Below are positions 12,447 to 28,000 of a stretch of 64,000 nucleotides of DNA, piece after piece. The position numbers and the translations under genes are program-made. The DNA comes from Cylicocyclus nassatus (taxonomy: Eukaryota; Nematoda; Chromadorea; Rhabditida; Strongylidae). The notes beneath the pieces are model-generated. The model did not search any database. It had not been told where the DNA came from and saw nothing but the letters and a program-made list of their open reading frames with translations. Within the stretch, counting starts at the first letter, position 1, and each line of letters begins with the position of its first letter. The DNA is taken from contig CATQJL010000316.1 in assembly GCA_958299035.1 (NCBI GenBank), positions 25,645,676-25,709,675 on the forward strand. The letters are read 5' to 3'.

Positions 12447-15400
12447 TCATCGGTACAACCATCGGTTGCCTCTGTTGAGGACAACCATCGTACCAATCAT
12501 CTGTTGCCTCTGTTGAGGACAACCATCGGTACAACCATCGGTTGCCTCTGTTGAGGACAACCATCGGTACAACCATGGGTGGCTTCTGTTGAGGTCAACC
12601 ATCGGTTGCCTCTGTTGAGGACAACCATCGGTACAACTATCGGTTGCTTCTGTTGAGGACAACCATTGGTACAACCATCGGTTGCCTCTGTTGAGGACAA
12701 CCATCTGTTGCCTCTGCTGAGGACAACCATGTGTACAACCATCGGTTGCCTCTGTTGAGGACAACCATCGGTACAACCATCGGTTGCCTCTGTTGAGGAC
12801 AATCGTCGGTTGCCTCTGTTGAGGACAACCATCGTACCAATCATCTGTTGCCTCTGTTGAGGACAACCATCGGTACAACCATCGGTTGCCTCTGTTGAGG
12901 ACAACCATCGGTTGCCTCTGTTGAGGACAATCATCGGTGCATCCATCGGTTGCCTCTGTTGAGGACAACCATCGGTTGCCTCTGTTGAGGACAACCATCG
13001 GTGCAACCATCGGTTGCCTCTGTTGAGGACAACCATCGGTACAACCATCGGTTGCCTCTGTTGAGGACAACCATCGGTTGCCTCTGTTGAGGACAACCAT
13101 CGGTTGCCTCTGTTGAGGACAATCATCGGTACAACCATCGGTTGCCTCTGTTGAGGACAATCATCGGTACAACCATCGGTTGCCTCTGTTGAGGACAACC
13201 ATCGGTTGCCTCTGTTGAGGACAACCATCGGTTGCCTCTGTTGAGGACAACCATCGGTACAACCATCGGTTGCCTCTGTTGAGGACAACCATCGGTACAA
13301 CCATCGGATGCCTCTGTTGAGGACAACCATCGGTACAACCATCGGTTGCCTCTGTTGAGGACAACCATCGGTTGCCTCTGTTGAGGACAACCATCGGTTG
13401 CCTCTGTTGAGGACAACCATCGGTACAACCATCGGTTGCCTCTGTTGAGGACAACCATCGGTTGCCTCTGTTGAGGACAATCATCGGTACAACCATCGGT
13501 TGCCTCTGTTGAGGACAATCATCGGTTGCCTCTGTTGAGGACAACCATCGTACCAATCATCTGTTGCCTCTGTTGAGGACAACCATCGGTACAACCATCG
13601 GTTGCCTCTGTTGAGGACAACCATCGGTACAACCATCGGTTGCTTCTGTTGAGGACAACCATTGGTTGCCTCTGTTGAGGATAATCATCGGTACAACCAT
13701 CGGTTGCTTCTGTTGAGGACAACCATCGGTTCCCTCTGTTGAGGACAACCATCGGTACAACCATCGGTTGCTTCTGTTGAGGACAACCATCTGTTGCCTC
13801 TGTTGAGGACAACCATCGGTTGCCTCTGTCGAGGACAACCATCGTACCAACCATCGGTTGCCTCTGCTGAGGACAACCATGTGTACAACCATCGGTTGCC
13901 TCTGTTGAGGACAACCATCGGTACAACCATCGGTTGCCTCTGTTGAGGACAATCGTCGGTTGCCTCTGTTGAGGACAACCATCGTACCAATCATCTGTTG
14001 CCTCTGTTGAGGACAACCATCGGTACAACCATCGGTTGCCTCTGTTGAGGACAACCATCGGTTGCCTCTGTTGAGGACAATCATCGGTGCATCCATCGGT
14101 TGCCTCTGTTGAGGACAACCATCGGTTGCCTCTGTTGAGGACAACCATCGGTGCAACCATCGGTTGCCTCTGTTGAGGACAACCATCGGTTGCCTCTGTT
14201 GAGGACAACCATCGGTTGCCTCTGTTGAGGACAATCATCGGTACAACCATCGGTTGCCTCTGTTGAGGACAATCATCGGTACAACCATCGGTTGCCTCTG
14301 TTGAGGACAACCATCTGTTGCCTCTGTTGAGGACAACCATCGGTTGCCTCTGTCGAGGACAACCATCGTACCAACCATCGGTTGCCTCTGCTGAAGACAA
14401 CCATGTGTACAACCATCGGTTGCCTCTGTTGAGGACAACCATCGGTACAACCATCGGTTGCCTCTGTTGAGGACAATCGTCGGTTGCCTCTGTTGAGGAC
14501 AACCATCGTACCAATCATCTGTTGCCTCTGTTGAGGACAACCATCGGTACAACCATCGGTTGCCTCTGTTGAGGACAACCATCGGTTGCCTCTGTTGAGG
14601 ACAATCATCGGTGCATCCATCGGTTGCCTCTGTTGAGGACAACCATCGGTTGCCTCTGTTGAGGACAACCATCGGTGCAACCATCGGTTGCCTCTGTTGA
14701 GGACAACCATCGGTACAACCATCGGTTGCCTCTGTTGAGGACAACCATCGGTTGCCTCTGTTGAGGACAACCATCGGTTGCCTCTGTTGAGGACAATCAT
14801 CGGTACAACCATCGGTTGCCTCTGTTGAGGACAATCATCGGTACAACCATCGGTTGCCTCTGTTGAGGACAACCATCGGTTGCCTCTGTTGAGGACAACC
14901 ATCGGTTGCCTCTGTTGAGGACAACCATCGGTACAACCATCGGTTGCCTCTGTTGAGGACAACCATCGGTACAACCATCGGATGCCTCTGTTGAGGACAA
15001 CCATCGGTACAACCATCGGTTGCCTCTGTTGAGGACAACCATCGGTTGCCTCTGTTGAGGACAACCATCGGTTGCCTCTGTTGAGGACAACCATCGGTAC
15101 AACCATCGGTTGCCTCTGTTGAGGACAACCATCGGTTGCCTCTGTTGAGGACAATCATCGGTACAACCATCGGTTGCCTCTGTTGAGGACAATCATCGGT
15201 TGCCTCTGTTGAGGACAACCATCGTACCAATCATCTGTTGCCTCTGTTGAGGACAACCATCGGTACAACCATCGGTTGCCTCTGTTGAGGACAACCATCG
15301 GTACAACCATCGGTTGCTTCTGTTGAGGACAACCATTGGTTGCCTCTGTTGAGGATAATCATCGGTACAACCATCGGTTGCTTCTGTTGAGGACAACCAT

Positions 15401-18400
15401 CGGTTCCCTCTGTTGAGGACAACCATCGGTACAACCATCGGTTGCTTCTGTTGAGGACAACCATCTGTTGCCTCTGTTGAGGACAACCATCGGTTGCCTC
15501 TGTCGAGGACAACCATCGTACCAACCATCGGTTGCCTCTGCTGAGGACAACCATGTGTACAACCATCGGTTGCCTCTGTTGAGGACAACCATCGGTACAA
15601 CCATCGGTTGCCTCTGTTGAGGACAATCGTCGGTTGCCTCTGTTGAGGACAACCATCGTACCAATCATCTGTTGCCTCTGTTGAGGACAACCATCGGTAC
15701 AACCATCGGTTGCCTCTGTTGAGGACAACCATCGGTTGCCTCTGTTGAGGACAATCATCGGTGCATCCATCGGTTGCCTCTGTTGAGGACAACCATCGGT
15801 TGCCTCTGTTGAGGACAACCATCGGTGCAACCATCGGTTGCCTCTGTTGAGGACAACCATCGGTTGCCTCTGTTGAGGACAACCATCGGTTGCCTCTGTT
15901 GAGGACAATCATCGGTACAACCATCGGTTGCCTCTGTTGAGGACAATCATCGGTACAACCATCGGTTGCCTCTGTTGAGGACAACCATCTGTTGCCTCTG
16001 TTGAGGACAACCATCGGTTGCCTCTGTCGAGGACAACCATCGTACCAACCATCGGTTGCCTCTGCTGAAGACAACCATGTGTACAACCATCGGTTGCCTC
16101 TGTTGAGGACAACCATCGGTACAACCATCGGTTGCCTCTGTTGAGGACAATCGTCGGTTGCCTCTGTTGAGGACAACCATCGTACCAATCATCTGTTGCC
16201 TCTGTTGAGGACAACCATCGGTACAACCATCGGTTGCCTCTGTTGAGGACAACCATCGGTTGCCTCTGTTGAGGACAATCATCGGTGCATCCATCGGTTG
16301 CCTCTGTTGAGGACAACCATCGGTTGCCTCTGTTGAGGACAACCATCGGTGCAGCCATCGGTTGCCTCTGTTGAGGACAACCATCGGTACAACCATCGGT
16401 TGCCTCTGTTGAGGACAACCATCGGTTGCCTCTGTTGAGGACAACCATCGGTTGCCTCTGTTGAGGACAATCATCGGTACAACCATCGGTTGCCTCTGTT
16501 GAGGACAATCATCGGTACAACCATCGGTTGCCTCTGTTGAGGACAACCATCGGTTGCCTCTGTTGAGGACAACCATCGGTTGCCTCTGTTGAGGACAACC
16601 ATCGGTACAACCATCGGTTGCCTCTGTTGAGGACAACCATCGGTACAACCATCGGATGCCTCTGTTGAGGACAACCATCGGTACAACCATCGGTTGCCTC
16701 TGTTGAGGACAACCATCGGTTGCCTCTGTTGAGGACAACCATCGGTACAACCATCGGTTGCCTCTGTTGAGGACAACCATCGGTTGCCTCTGTTGAGGAC
16801 AATCATCGGTACAACCATCGGTTGCCTCTGTTGAGGACAATCATCGGTTGCCTCTGTTGAGGACAACCATCGTACCAATCATCTGTTGCCTCTGTTGAGG
16901 ACAACCATCGGTACAACCATCGGTTGCTTCTGTTGAGGACAACCATTGGTTGCCTCTGTTGAGGATAATCATCGGTACAACCATCGGTTGCTTCTGTTGA
17001 GGACAACCATCGGTTCCCTCTGTTGAGGACAACCATCGGTACAACCATCGGTTGCTTCTGTTGAGGACAACCATCGGTACAACCATCGGTTGCCTCTGTT
17101 GAGGTCAACCATCGGTTGCCTCTGTTGAGGACAACCATCGGTACAACTATCGGTTGCTTCTGTTGAGGACAACCATCGGTACAACCATCGGTTGCCTCTG
17201 TTGAGGACAACCATCGGTTGCCTCTGTTGAGGACAACCATCGGTACAACTATCGGTTGCTTCTGTTGAGGACAACCATCGGTACAACCATCGGTTGCCTC
17301 TGTCGAGGACAACCATCGTACCAACCATCGGTTGCCTCTGCTGAGGACAACCATGTATACAACCATCGGTTGCCTCTGTTGAGGACAACCATCGGTACAA
17401 CCATCGGTTGCCTCTGTTGAGGACAATCGTCGGTTGCCTCTGTTGAGGACAACCATCGTACCAATCATCTGTTGCCTCTGTTGAGGACAACCATCGGTAC
17501 AACCATCGGTTGCCTCTGTTGAGGACAACCATCGGTTGCCTCTGTTGAGGACAATCATCGGTGCATCCATCGGTTGCCTCTGTTGAGGACAACCATCGGT
17601 TGCCTCTGTTGAGGACAACCATCGTACCAACCATCGGTTGCCTCTGCTGAGGACAACCATGTGTACAACCATCGGTTGCCTCTGTTGAGGACAACCATCG
17701 GTACAACCATCGGTTGCCTCTGTTGAGGACAATCGTCGGTTGCCTCTGTTGAGGACAACCATCGTACCAATCATCTGTTGCCTCTGTTGAGGACAACCAT
17801 CGGTACAACCATCGGTTGCCTCTGTTGAGGACAACCATCGGTTGCCTCTGTTGAGGACAATCATCGGTGCATCCATCGGTTGCCTCTGTTGAGGACAACC
17901 ATCGGTTGCCTCTGTTGAGGACAACCATCGGTGCAACCATCGGTTGCCTCTGTTGAGGACAACCATCGGTACAACCATCGGTTGCCTCTGTTGAGGACAA
18001 CCATCGGTTGCCTCCGTTGAGGACAATCATCGGTACAACCATCGGTTGCCTCTGTTGAGGACAATCATCGATACAACCATCGGTTGCCTCTGTTGAGGAC
18101 AACCATCGGTTGCCTCTGTTGAGGACAACCATCGGTTGCCTCTGTTGAGGACAACCATCGGTACAACCATCGGTTGCCTCTGTTGAGGACAACCATCGGT
18201 ACAACCATCGGATGCCTCTGTTGAGGACAACCATCGGTACAACCATCGGTTGCCTCTGTTGAGGACAACCATCGGTTGCCTCTGTTGAGGACAACCATCG
18301 GTTGCCTCTGTTGAGGACAACCATCGGTACAACCATCGGTTGCCTCTGTTGAGGACAACCATCGGTTGCCTCTGTTGAGGACAATCATCGGTACAACCAT

Positions 18401-21400
18401 CGGTTGCCTCTGTTGAGGACAACCATCGTACCAATCATCTGTTGCCTCTGTTGAGGACAACCATCGGTACAACCATCGGTTGCCTCTGTTGAGGACAACC
18501 ATCGGTACAACCATCGGTGGCTTCTGTTGAGGTCAACCATCGGTTGCCTCTGTTGAGGACAACCATCGGTACAACTATCGGTTGCTTCTGTTGAGGACAA
18601 CCATTGGTACAACCATCGGTTGCCTCTGTTGAGGACAACCATCTGTTGCCTCTGCTGAGGACAACCATGTGTACAACCATCGGTTGCCTCTGTTGAGGAC
18701 AACCATCGGTACAACCATCGGTTGCCTCTGTTGAGGACAATCGTCGGTTGCCTCTGTTGAGGACAACCATCGTACCAATCATCTGTTGCCTCTGTTGAGG
18801 ACAACCATCGGTACAACCATCGGTTGCCTCTGTTGAGGACAACCATCGGTTGCCTCTGTTGAGGACAATCATCGGTGCATCCATCGGTTGCCTCTGTTGA
18901 GGACAACCATCGGTTGCCTCTGTTGAGGACAACCATCGGTGCAACCATCGGTTGCCTCTGTTGAGGACAACCATCGGTACAACCATCGGTTGCCTCTGTT
19001 GAGGACAACCATCGGTTGCCTCTGTTGAGGACAACCATCGGTTGCCTCTGTTGAGGACAATCATCGGTACAACCATCGGTTGCCTCTGTTGAGGACAATC
19101 ATCGGTACAACCATCGGTTGCCTCTGTTGAGGACAACCATCGGTTGCCTCTGTTGAGGACAACCATCGGTTGCCTCTGTTGAGGACAACCATCGGTACAA
19201 CCATCGGTTGCCTCTGTTGAGGACAACCATCGGTACAACCATCGGATGCCTCTGTTGAGGACAACCATCGGTACAACCATCGGTTGCCTCTGTTGAGGAC
19301 AACCATCGGTTGCCTCTGTTGAGGACAACCATCGGTTGCCTCTGTTGAGGACAACCATCGGTACAACCATCGGTTGCCTCTGTTGAGGACAACCATCGGT
19401 TGCCTCTGTTGAGGACAATCATCGGTACAACCATCGGTTGCCTCTGTTGAGGACAATCATCGGTTGCCTCTGTTGAGGACAACCATCGTACCAATCATCT
19501 GTTGCCTCTGTTGAGGACAACCATCGGTACAACCATCGGTTGCCTCTGTTGAGGACAACCATCGGTACAACCATCGGTTGCTTCTGTTGAGGACAACCAT
19601 TGGTTGCCTCTGTTGAGGATAATCATCGGTACAACCATCGGTTGCTTCTGTTGAGGACAACCATCGGTTCCCTCTGTTGAGGACAACCATCGGTACAACC
19701 ATCGGTTGCTTCTGTTGAGGACAACCATCTGTTGCCTCTGTTGAGGACAACCATCGGTTGCCTCTGTCGAGGACAACCATCGTACCAACCATCGGTTGCC
19801 TCTGCTGAGGACAACCATGTGTACAACCATCGGTTGCCTCTGTTGAGGACAACCATCGGTACAACCATCGGTTGCCTCTGTTGAGGACAATCGTCGGTTG
19901 CCTCTGTTGAGGACAACCATCGTACCAATCATCTGTTGCCTCTGTTGAGGACAACCATCGGTACAACCATCGGTTGCCTCTGTTGAGGACAACCATCGGT
20001 TGCCTCTGTTGAGGACAATCATCGGTGCATCCATCGGTTGCCTCTGTTGAGGACAACCATCGGTTGCCTCTGTTGAGGACAACCATCGGTGCAACCATCG
20101 GTTGCCTCTGTTGAGGACAACCATCGGTTGCCTCTGTTGAGGACAACCATCGGTTGCCTCTGTTGAGGACAATCATCGGTACAACCATCGGTTGCCTCTG
20201 TTGAGGACAATCATCGGTACAACCATCGGTTGCCTCTGTTGAGGACAACCATCTGTTGCCTCTGTTGAGGACAACCATCGGTTGCCTCTGTCGAGGACAA
20301 CCATCGTACCAACCATCGGTTGCCTCTGCTGAAGACAACCATGTGTACAACCATCGGTTGCCTCTGTTGAGGACAACCATCGGTACAACCATCGGTTGCC
20401 TCTGTTGAGGACAATCGTCGGTTGCCTCTGTTGAGGACAACCATCGTACCAATCATCTGTTGCCTCTGTTGAGGACAACCATCGGTACAACCATCGGTTG
20501 CCTCTGTTGAGGACAACCATCGGTTGCCTCTGTTGAGGACAATCATCGGTGCATCCATCGGTTGCCTCTGTTGAGGACAACCATCGGTTGCCTCTGTTGA
20601 GGACAACCATCGGTGCAGCCATCGGTTGCCTCTGTTGAGGACAACCATCGGTACAACCATCGGTTGCCTCTGTTGAGGACAACCATCGGTTGCCTCTGTT
20701 GAGGACAACCATCGGTTGCCTCTGTTGAGGACAATCATCGGTACAACCATCGGTTGCCTCTGTTGAGGACAATCATCGGTACAACCATCGGTTGCCTCTG
20801 TTGAGGACAACCATCGGTTGCCTCTGTTGAGGACAACCATCGGTTGCCTCTGTTGAGGACAACCATCGGTACAACCATCGGTTGCCTCTGTTGAGGACAA
20901 CCATCGGTACAACCATCGGATGCCTCTGTTGAGGACAACCATCGGTACAACCATCGGTTGCCTCTGTTGAGGACAACCATCGGTTGCCTCTGTTGAGGAC
21001 AACCATCGGTACAACCATCGGTTGCCTCTGTTGAGGACAACCATCGGTTGCCTCTGTTGAGGACAATCATCGGTACAACCATCGGTTGCCTCTGTTGAGG
21101 ACAATCATCGGTTGCCTCTGTTGAGGACAACCATCGTACCAATCATCTGTTGCCTCTGTTGAGGACAACCATCGGTACAACCATCGGTTGCTTCTGTTGA
21201 GGACAACCATTGGTTGCCTCTGTTGAGGATAATCATCGGTACAACCATCGGTTGCTTCTGTTGAGGACAACCATCGGTTCCCTCTGTTGAGGACAACCAT
21301 CGGTACAACCATCGGTTGCTTCTGTTGAGGACAACCATCGGTACAACCATCGGTTGCCTCTGTTGAGGTCAACCATCGGTTGCCTCTGTTGAGGACAACC

Positions 21401-21900
21401 ATCGGTACAACTATCGGTTGCTTCTGTTGAGGACAACCATCGGTACAACCATCGGTTGCCTCTGTTGAGGACAACCATCGGTTGCCTCTGTTGAGGACAA
21501 CCATCGGTACAACTATCGGTTGCTTCTGTTGAGGACAACCATCGGTACAACCATCGGTTGCCTCTGTCGAGGACAACCATCGTACCAACCATCGGTTGCC
21601 TCTGCTGAGGACAACCATGTATACAACCATCGGTTGCCTCTGTTGAGGACAACCATCGGTACAACCATCGGTTGCCTCTGTTGAGGACAATCGTCGGTTG
21701 CCTCTGTTGAGGACAACCATCGTACCAATCATCTGTTGCCTCTGTTGAGGACAACCATCGGTACAACCATCGGTTGCCTCTGTTGAGGACAACCATCGGT
21801 TGCCTCTGTTGAGGACAATCATCGGTGCATCCATCGGTTGCCTCTGTTGAGGACAACCATCGGTTGCCTCTGTTGAGGACAACCGTCGGTGCAACCATCG
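12089..21900. repeat. Higher-order repeat, about 5.9-kb block copied with one inner 1,674-bp unit missing
   Basis: The inner unit is tandem at 13,519 and 15,193 (shift 1,674; rare GCTGAAG at 14,390 and 16,064). The block from 12,089 recurs from 18,027 with shift 5,938 (rare GGCTTCTG at 12,581 and 18,519). Right of the inner unit the shift is 4,264 (GCTGAAG at 16,064 and 20,328). The difference is exactly 1,674. A CATGGG/CATCGG single-base difference separates the copies near 12,577 and 18,515. A 306-bp sub-block is also repeated at 17,249, 17,555 and 17,861. Confidence 0.85.
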
Positions 21901-24500
21901 GTTGCCTCTGTTGAGGACAACCATCGGTACAACCATCGGTTGCCTCTGTTGAGGACAACCATCGGTTGCCTCTGTTGAGGACAACCATCGGTTGCCTCTG
22001 TTGAGGACAACCATCGGTTGCCTCTGTTGAGGACAATCATCGGTACAACCATCGGTTGCCTCTGTTGAGGACAATCATCGGTACAACCATCGGTTGCCTC
22101 TGTTGAGGACAACCATCGGTTGCCTCTGTTGAGGACAACCATCGGTTGCCTCTGTTGAGGACAACCATCGGTACAACCATCGGTTGCCTCTGTTGAGGAC
22201 AACCATCGGTACAACCATCGGATGCCTCTGTTGAGGACAACCATCGGTACAACCATCGGTTGCCTCTGTTGAGGACAACCATCGGTTGCCTCTGTTGAGG
22301 ACAACCATCGGTTGCCTCTGTTGAGGACAACCATCGGTACAACCATCGGTTGCCTCTGTTGAGGACAACCATCGGTTGCCTCTGTTGAGGACAATCATCG
22401 GTACAACCATCGGTTGCCTCTGTTGAGGACAACCATCGTACCAATCATCTGTTGCCTCTGTTGAGGACAACCATCGGTACAACCATCGGTTGCCTCTGTT
22501 GAGGACAACCATCGGTACAACCATCGGTTGCCTCTGTTGAGGACAATCATCGGTTGCCTCTGTTGAGGACAACCATCGGTACAACCATCGGTTGCCTCTG
22601 TTGAGGACAATCATCGGTACAACCATCGGTTGCCTCTGTTGAGGACAATCATCGGTACAACCATCGGTTGCCTCTGTTGAGGACAACCATCGGTTGCCTC
22701 TGTTGAGGACAACCATCGGTTGCCTCTGTTGAGGACAACCATCGGTACAACCATCGGTTGCCTCTGTTGAGGACAACCATCGGTACAACCATCGGTTGCC
22801 TCTGTTGAGGACAACCATCGTACCAATCATCTGTTGCCTCTGTTGAGGACAACCATCGGTACAACCATCGGTTGCCTCTGTTGAGGACAACCATCGGTAC
22901 AACCATCGGTTGCCTCTGTTGAGGACAACCATCGGTTGCCTCTGTTGAGGACAACCATCGGTACAACCATCGGTTGCCTCTGTTGAGGACAACCATCGGT
23001 ACAACCATCGGATGCCTCTGTTGAGGACAACCATCGGTACAACCATCGGTTGCCTCTGTTGAGGACAACCATCGGTTGCCTCTGTTGAGGACAACCATCG
23101 GTACAACCATCGGTTGCCTCTGTTGAGGACAACCATCGGTTGCCTCTGTTGAGGACAATCATCGGTACAACCATCGGTTGCCTCTGTTGAGGACAATCAT
23201 CGGTTGCCTCTGTTGAGGACAACCATCGTACCAATCATCTGTTGCCTCTGTTGAGGACAACCATCGGTACAACCATCGGTTGCTTCTGTTGAGGACAACC
23301 ATTGGTTGCCTCTGTTGAGGATAATCATCGGTACAACCATCGGTTGCTTCTGTTGAGGACAACCATCGGTTCCCTCTGTTGAGGACAACCATCGGTACAA
23401 CCATCGGTTGCTTCTGTTGAGGACAACCATCGGTACAACCATCGGTTGCCTCTGTTGAGGTCAACCATCGGTTGCCTCTGTTGAGGACAACCATCGGTAC
23501 AACTATCGGTTGCTTCTGTTGAGGACAACCATCGGTACAACCATCGGTTGCCTCTGTTGAGGACAACCATCGGTACAACCATCGGTTGCCTCTGTTGAGG
23601 ACAACCATCGGTACAACCATCGGTTGCCTCTGTCGAGGACAACCATCGTACCAACCATCGGTTGCCTCTGCTGAGGACAACCATGTATACAACCATCGGT
23701 TGCCTCTGTTGAGGACAACCATCGGTACAACCATCGGTTGCCTCTGTTGAGGACAATCGTCGGTTGCCTCTGTTGAGGACAACCATCGTACCAATCATCT
23801 GTTGCCTCTGTTGAGGACAATCATCGGTGCATCCATCGGTTGCCTCTGTTGAGGACAACCATCGGTTGCCTCTGTTGAGGACAACCATCGGTGCAACCAT
23901 CGGTTGCCTCTGTTGAGGACAACCATCGGTACAACCATCGGTTGCCTCTGTTGAGGACAACCATCGGTTGCCTCTGTTGAGGACAACCATCGGTTGCCTC
24001 TGTTGAGGACAACCATCGGTTGCCTCTGTTGAGGACAATCATCGGTACAACCATCGGTTGCCTCTGTTGAGGACAATCATCGGTACAACCATCGGTTGCC
24101 TCTGTTGAGGACAACCATCGGTTGCCTCTGTTGAGGACAACCATCGGTTGCCTCTGTTGAGGACAACCATCGGTACAACCATCGGTTGCCTCTGTTGAGG
24201 ACAACCATCGGTACAACCATCGGATGCCTCTGTTGAGGACAACCATCGGTACAACCATCGGTTGCCTCTGTTGAGGACAACCATCGGTTGCCTCTGTTGA
24301 GGACAACCATCGGTTGCCTCTGTTGAGGACAACCATCGGTACAACCATCGGTTGCCTCTGTTGAGGACAACCATCGGTTGCCTCTGTTGAGGACAATCAT
24401 CGGTACAACCATCGGTTGCCTCTGTTGAGGACAACCATCGTACCAATCATCTGTTGCCTCTGTTGAGGACAACCATCGGTACAACCATCGGTTGCCTCTG
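21067..24500. repeat. Higher-order repeat, block shifted by 2.0-2.1 kb
   Basis: Positions 21,105-21,350 match 23,197-23,442 (shift 2,092), and 21,819-22,444 match 23,821-24,446 (shift 2,002). The 90-bp change in shift equals 26+26+38, so whole units differ between the copies. Confidence 0.75.
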
Positions 24501-25019
24501 TTGAGGACAACCATCGGTACAACCATCGGTTGCCTCTGTTGAGGACAATCATCGGTTGCCTCTGTTGAGGACAACCATCGTACCAATCATCTGTTGCCTC
24601 TGTTGAGGACAACCATCGGTTCCCTCTGTTGAGGACAACCATCGGTACAACCATCGGTTGCTTCTGTTGAGGACAACCATCGGTACAACCATCGGTTGCC
24701 TCTGTTGAGGTCAACCATCGGTTGCCTCTGTTGAGGACAACCATCGGTACAACTATCGGTTGCTTCTGTTGAGGACAACCATCGGTACAACCATCGGTTG
24801 CCTCTGTTGAGGACAACCATCGGTTGCCTCTGTTGAGGACAACCATCGGTACAACTATCGGTTGCTTCTGTTGAGGACAACCATCGGTACAACCATCGGT
24901 TGCCTCTGTCGAGGACAACCATCGTACCAACCATCGGTTGCCTCTGCTGAGGACAACCATGTGTACAACCATCGGTTGCCTCTGTTGAGGACAACCATCG
25001 GTACAACCATCGGTTGCCT

Positions 25020-28000
25020 CTGTTGAGGACAATCGTCGGTTGCCTCTGTTGAGGACAACCATCGGTTGCCTCTGTTGAGGACAATCATCGGTGCATCCAT
25101 CGGTTGCCTCTGTTGAGGACAACCATCGGTTGCCTCTGTTGAGGACAACCATCGGTGCAACCATCGGTTGCCTCTGTTGAGGACAACCATCGGTTGCCTC
25201 TGTTGAGGACAACCATCGGTTGCCTCTGTTGAGGACAACCATCGGTTGCCTCTGTTGAGGACAATCATCGGTACAACCATCGGTTGCCTCTGTTGAGGAC
25301 AATCATCGGTACAACCATCGGTTGCCTCTGTTGAGGACAACCATCGGTTGCCTCTGTTGAGGACAACCATCGGTTGCCTCTGTTGAGGACAACCATCGGT
25401 ACAACCATCGGTTGCCTCTGTTGAGGACAACCATCGGTACAACCATCGGATGCCTCTGTTGAGGACAACCATCGGTACAACCATCGGTTGCCTCTGTTGA
25501 GGACAACCATCGGTTGCCTCTGTTGAGGACAACCATCGGTTGCCTCTGTTGAGGACAACCATCGGTACAACCATCGGTTGCCTCTGTTGAGGACAACCAT
25601 CGGTTGCCTCTGTTGAGGACAACCATCGGTTGCCTCTGTTGAGGACAATCATCGGTACAACCATCGGTTGCCTCTGTTGAGGACAACCATCGTACCAATC
25701 ATCTGTTGCCTCTGTTGAGGACAACCATCGGTACAACCATCGGTTGCCTCTGTTGAGGACAACCATCGGTACAACCATCGGTTGCCTCTGTTGAGGACAA
25801 TCATCGGTTGCCTCTGTTGAGGACAACCATCGTACCAATCATCTGTTGCCTCTGTTGAGGACAACCATCGGTACAACCATCGGTTGCTTCTGTTGAGGAC
25901 AACCATTGGTTGCCTCTGTTGAGGATAATCATCGGTACAACCATCGGTTGCTTCTGTTGAGGACAACCATCGGTTCCCTCTGTTGAGGACAACCATCGGT
26001 ACAACCATCGGTTGCTTCTGTTGAGGACAACCATCGGTACAACCATCGGTTGCCTCTGTTGAGGTCAACCATCGGTTGCCTCTGTTGAGGACAACCATCG
26101 GTACAACTATCGGTTGCTTCTGTTGAGGACAACCATCGGTACAACCATCGGTTGCCTCTGTTGAGGACAACCATCGGTTGCCTCTGTTGAGGACAACCAT
26201 CGGTACAACTATCGGTTGCTTCTGTTGAGGACAACCATCGGTACAACCATCGGTTGCCTCTGTCGAGGACAACCATCGTACCAACCATCGGTTGCCTCTG
26301 CTGAGGACAACCATGTGTACAACCATCGGTTGCCTCTGTTGAGGACAACCATCGGTACAACCATCGGTTGCCTCTGTTGAGGACAATCGTCGGTTGCCTC
26401 TGTTGAGGACAACCATCGTACCAATCATCTGTTGCCTCTGTTGAGGACAACCATCGGTACAACCATCGGTTGCCTCTGTTGAGGACAACCATCGGTTGCC
26501 TCTGTTGAGGACAATCATCGGTGCATCCATCGGTTGCCTCTGTTGAGGACAACCATCGGTTGCCTCTGTTGAGGACAACCATCGGTGCAACCATCGGTTG
26601 CCTCTGTTGAGGACAATCATCGGTACAACCATCGGTTGCCTCTGTTGAGGACAACCATCGTACCAATCATCTGTTGCCTCTGTTGAGGACAACCATCGGT
26701 ACAACCATCGGTTGCCTCTGTTGAGGACAACCATCGGTACAACCATCGGTTGCCTCTGTTGAGGACAATCATCGGTTGCCTCTGTTGAGGACAACCATCG
26801 TACCAATCATCTGTTGCCTCTGTTGAGGACAACCATCGGTACAACCATCGGTTGCTTCTGTTGAGGACAACCATTGGTTGCCTCTGTTGAGGATAATCAT
26901 CGGTACAACCATCGGTTGCTTCTGTTGAGGACAACCATCGGTTCCCTCTGTTGAGGACAACCATCGGTACAACCATCGGTTGCTTCTGTTGAGGACAACC
27001 ATCGGTACAACCATCGGTTGCCTCTGTTGAGGTCAACCATCGGTTGCCTCTGTTGAGGACAACCATCGGTACAACTATCGGTTGCTTCTGTTGAGGACAA
27101 CCATCGGTACAACCATCGGTTGCCTCTGTTGAGGACAACCATCGGTTGCCTCTGTTGAGGACAACCATCGGTACAACTATCGGTTGCTTCTGTTGAGGAC
27201 AACCATCGGTACAACCATCGGTTGCCTCTGTCGAGGACAACCATCGTACCAACCATCGGTTGCCTCTGCTGAGGACAACCATGTGTACAACCATCGGTTG
27301 CCTCTGTTGAGGACAACCATCGGTACAACCATCGGTTGCCTCTGTTGAGGACAATCGTCGGTTGCCTCTGTTGAGGACAACCATCGTACCAATCATCTGT
27401 TGCCTCTGTTGAGGACAACCATCGGTACAACCATCGGTTGCCTCTGTTGAGGACAACCATCGGTTGCCTCTGTTGAGGACAATCATCGGTGCATCCATCG
27501 GTTGCCTCTGTTGAGGACAACCATCGGTTGCCTCTGTTGAGGACAACCATCGGTGCAACCATCGGTTGCCTCTGTTGAGGACAACCATCGGTACAACCAT
27601 CGGTTGCCTCTGTTGAGGACAACCATCGGTTGCCTCTGTTGAGGACAACCATCGGTTGCCTCTGTTGAGGACAATCATCGGTACAACCATCGGTTGCCTC
27701 TGTTGAGGACAATCATCGGTACAACCATCGGTTGCCTCTGTTGAGGACAACCATCGGTTGCCTCTGTTGAGGACAACCATCGGTACAACCATCGGTTGCC
27801 TCTGTTGAGGACAACCATCGGTACAACCATCGGATGCCTCTGTTGAGGACAACCATCGGTTGCCTCTGTTGAGGACAATCATCGGTACAACCATCGGTTG
27901 CCTCTGTTGAGGACAATCATCGGTTGCCTCTGTTGAGGACAACCATCGTACCAATCATCTGTTGCCTCTGTTGAGGACAACCATCGGTACAACCATCGGT

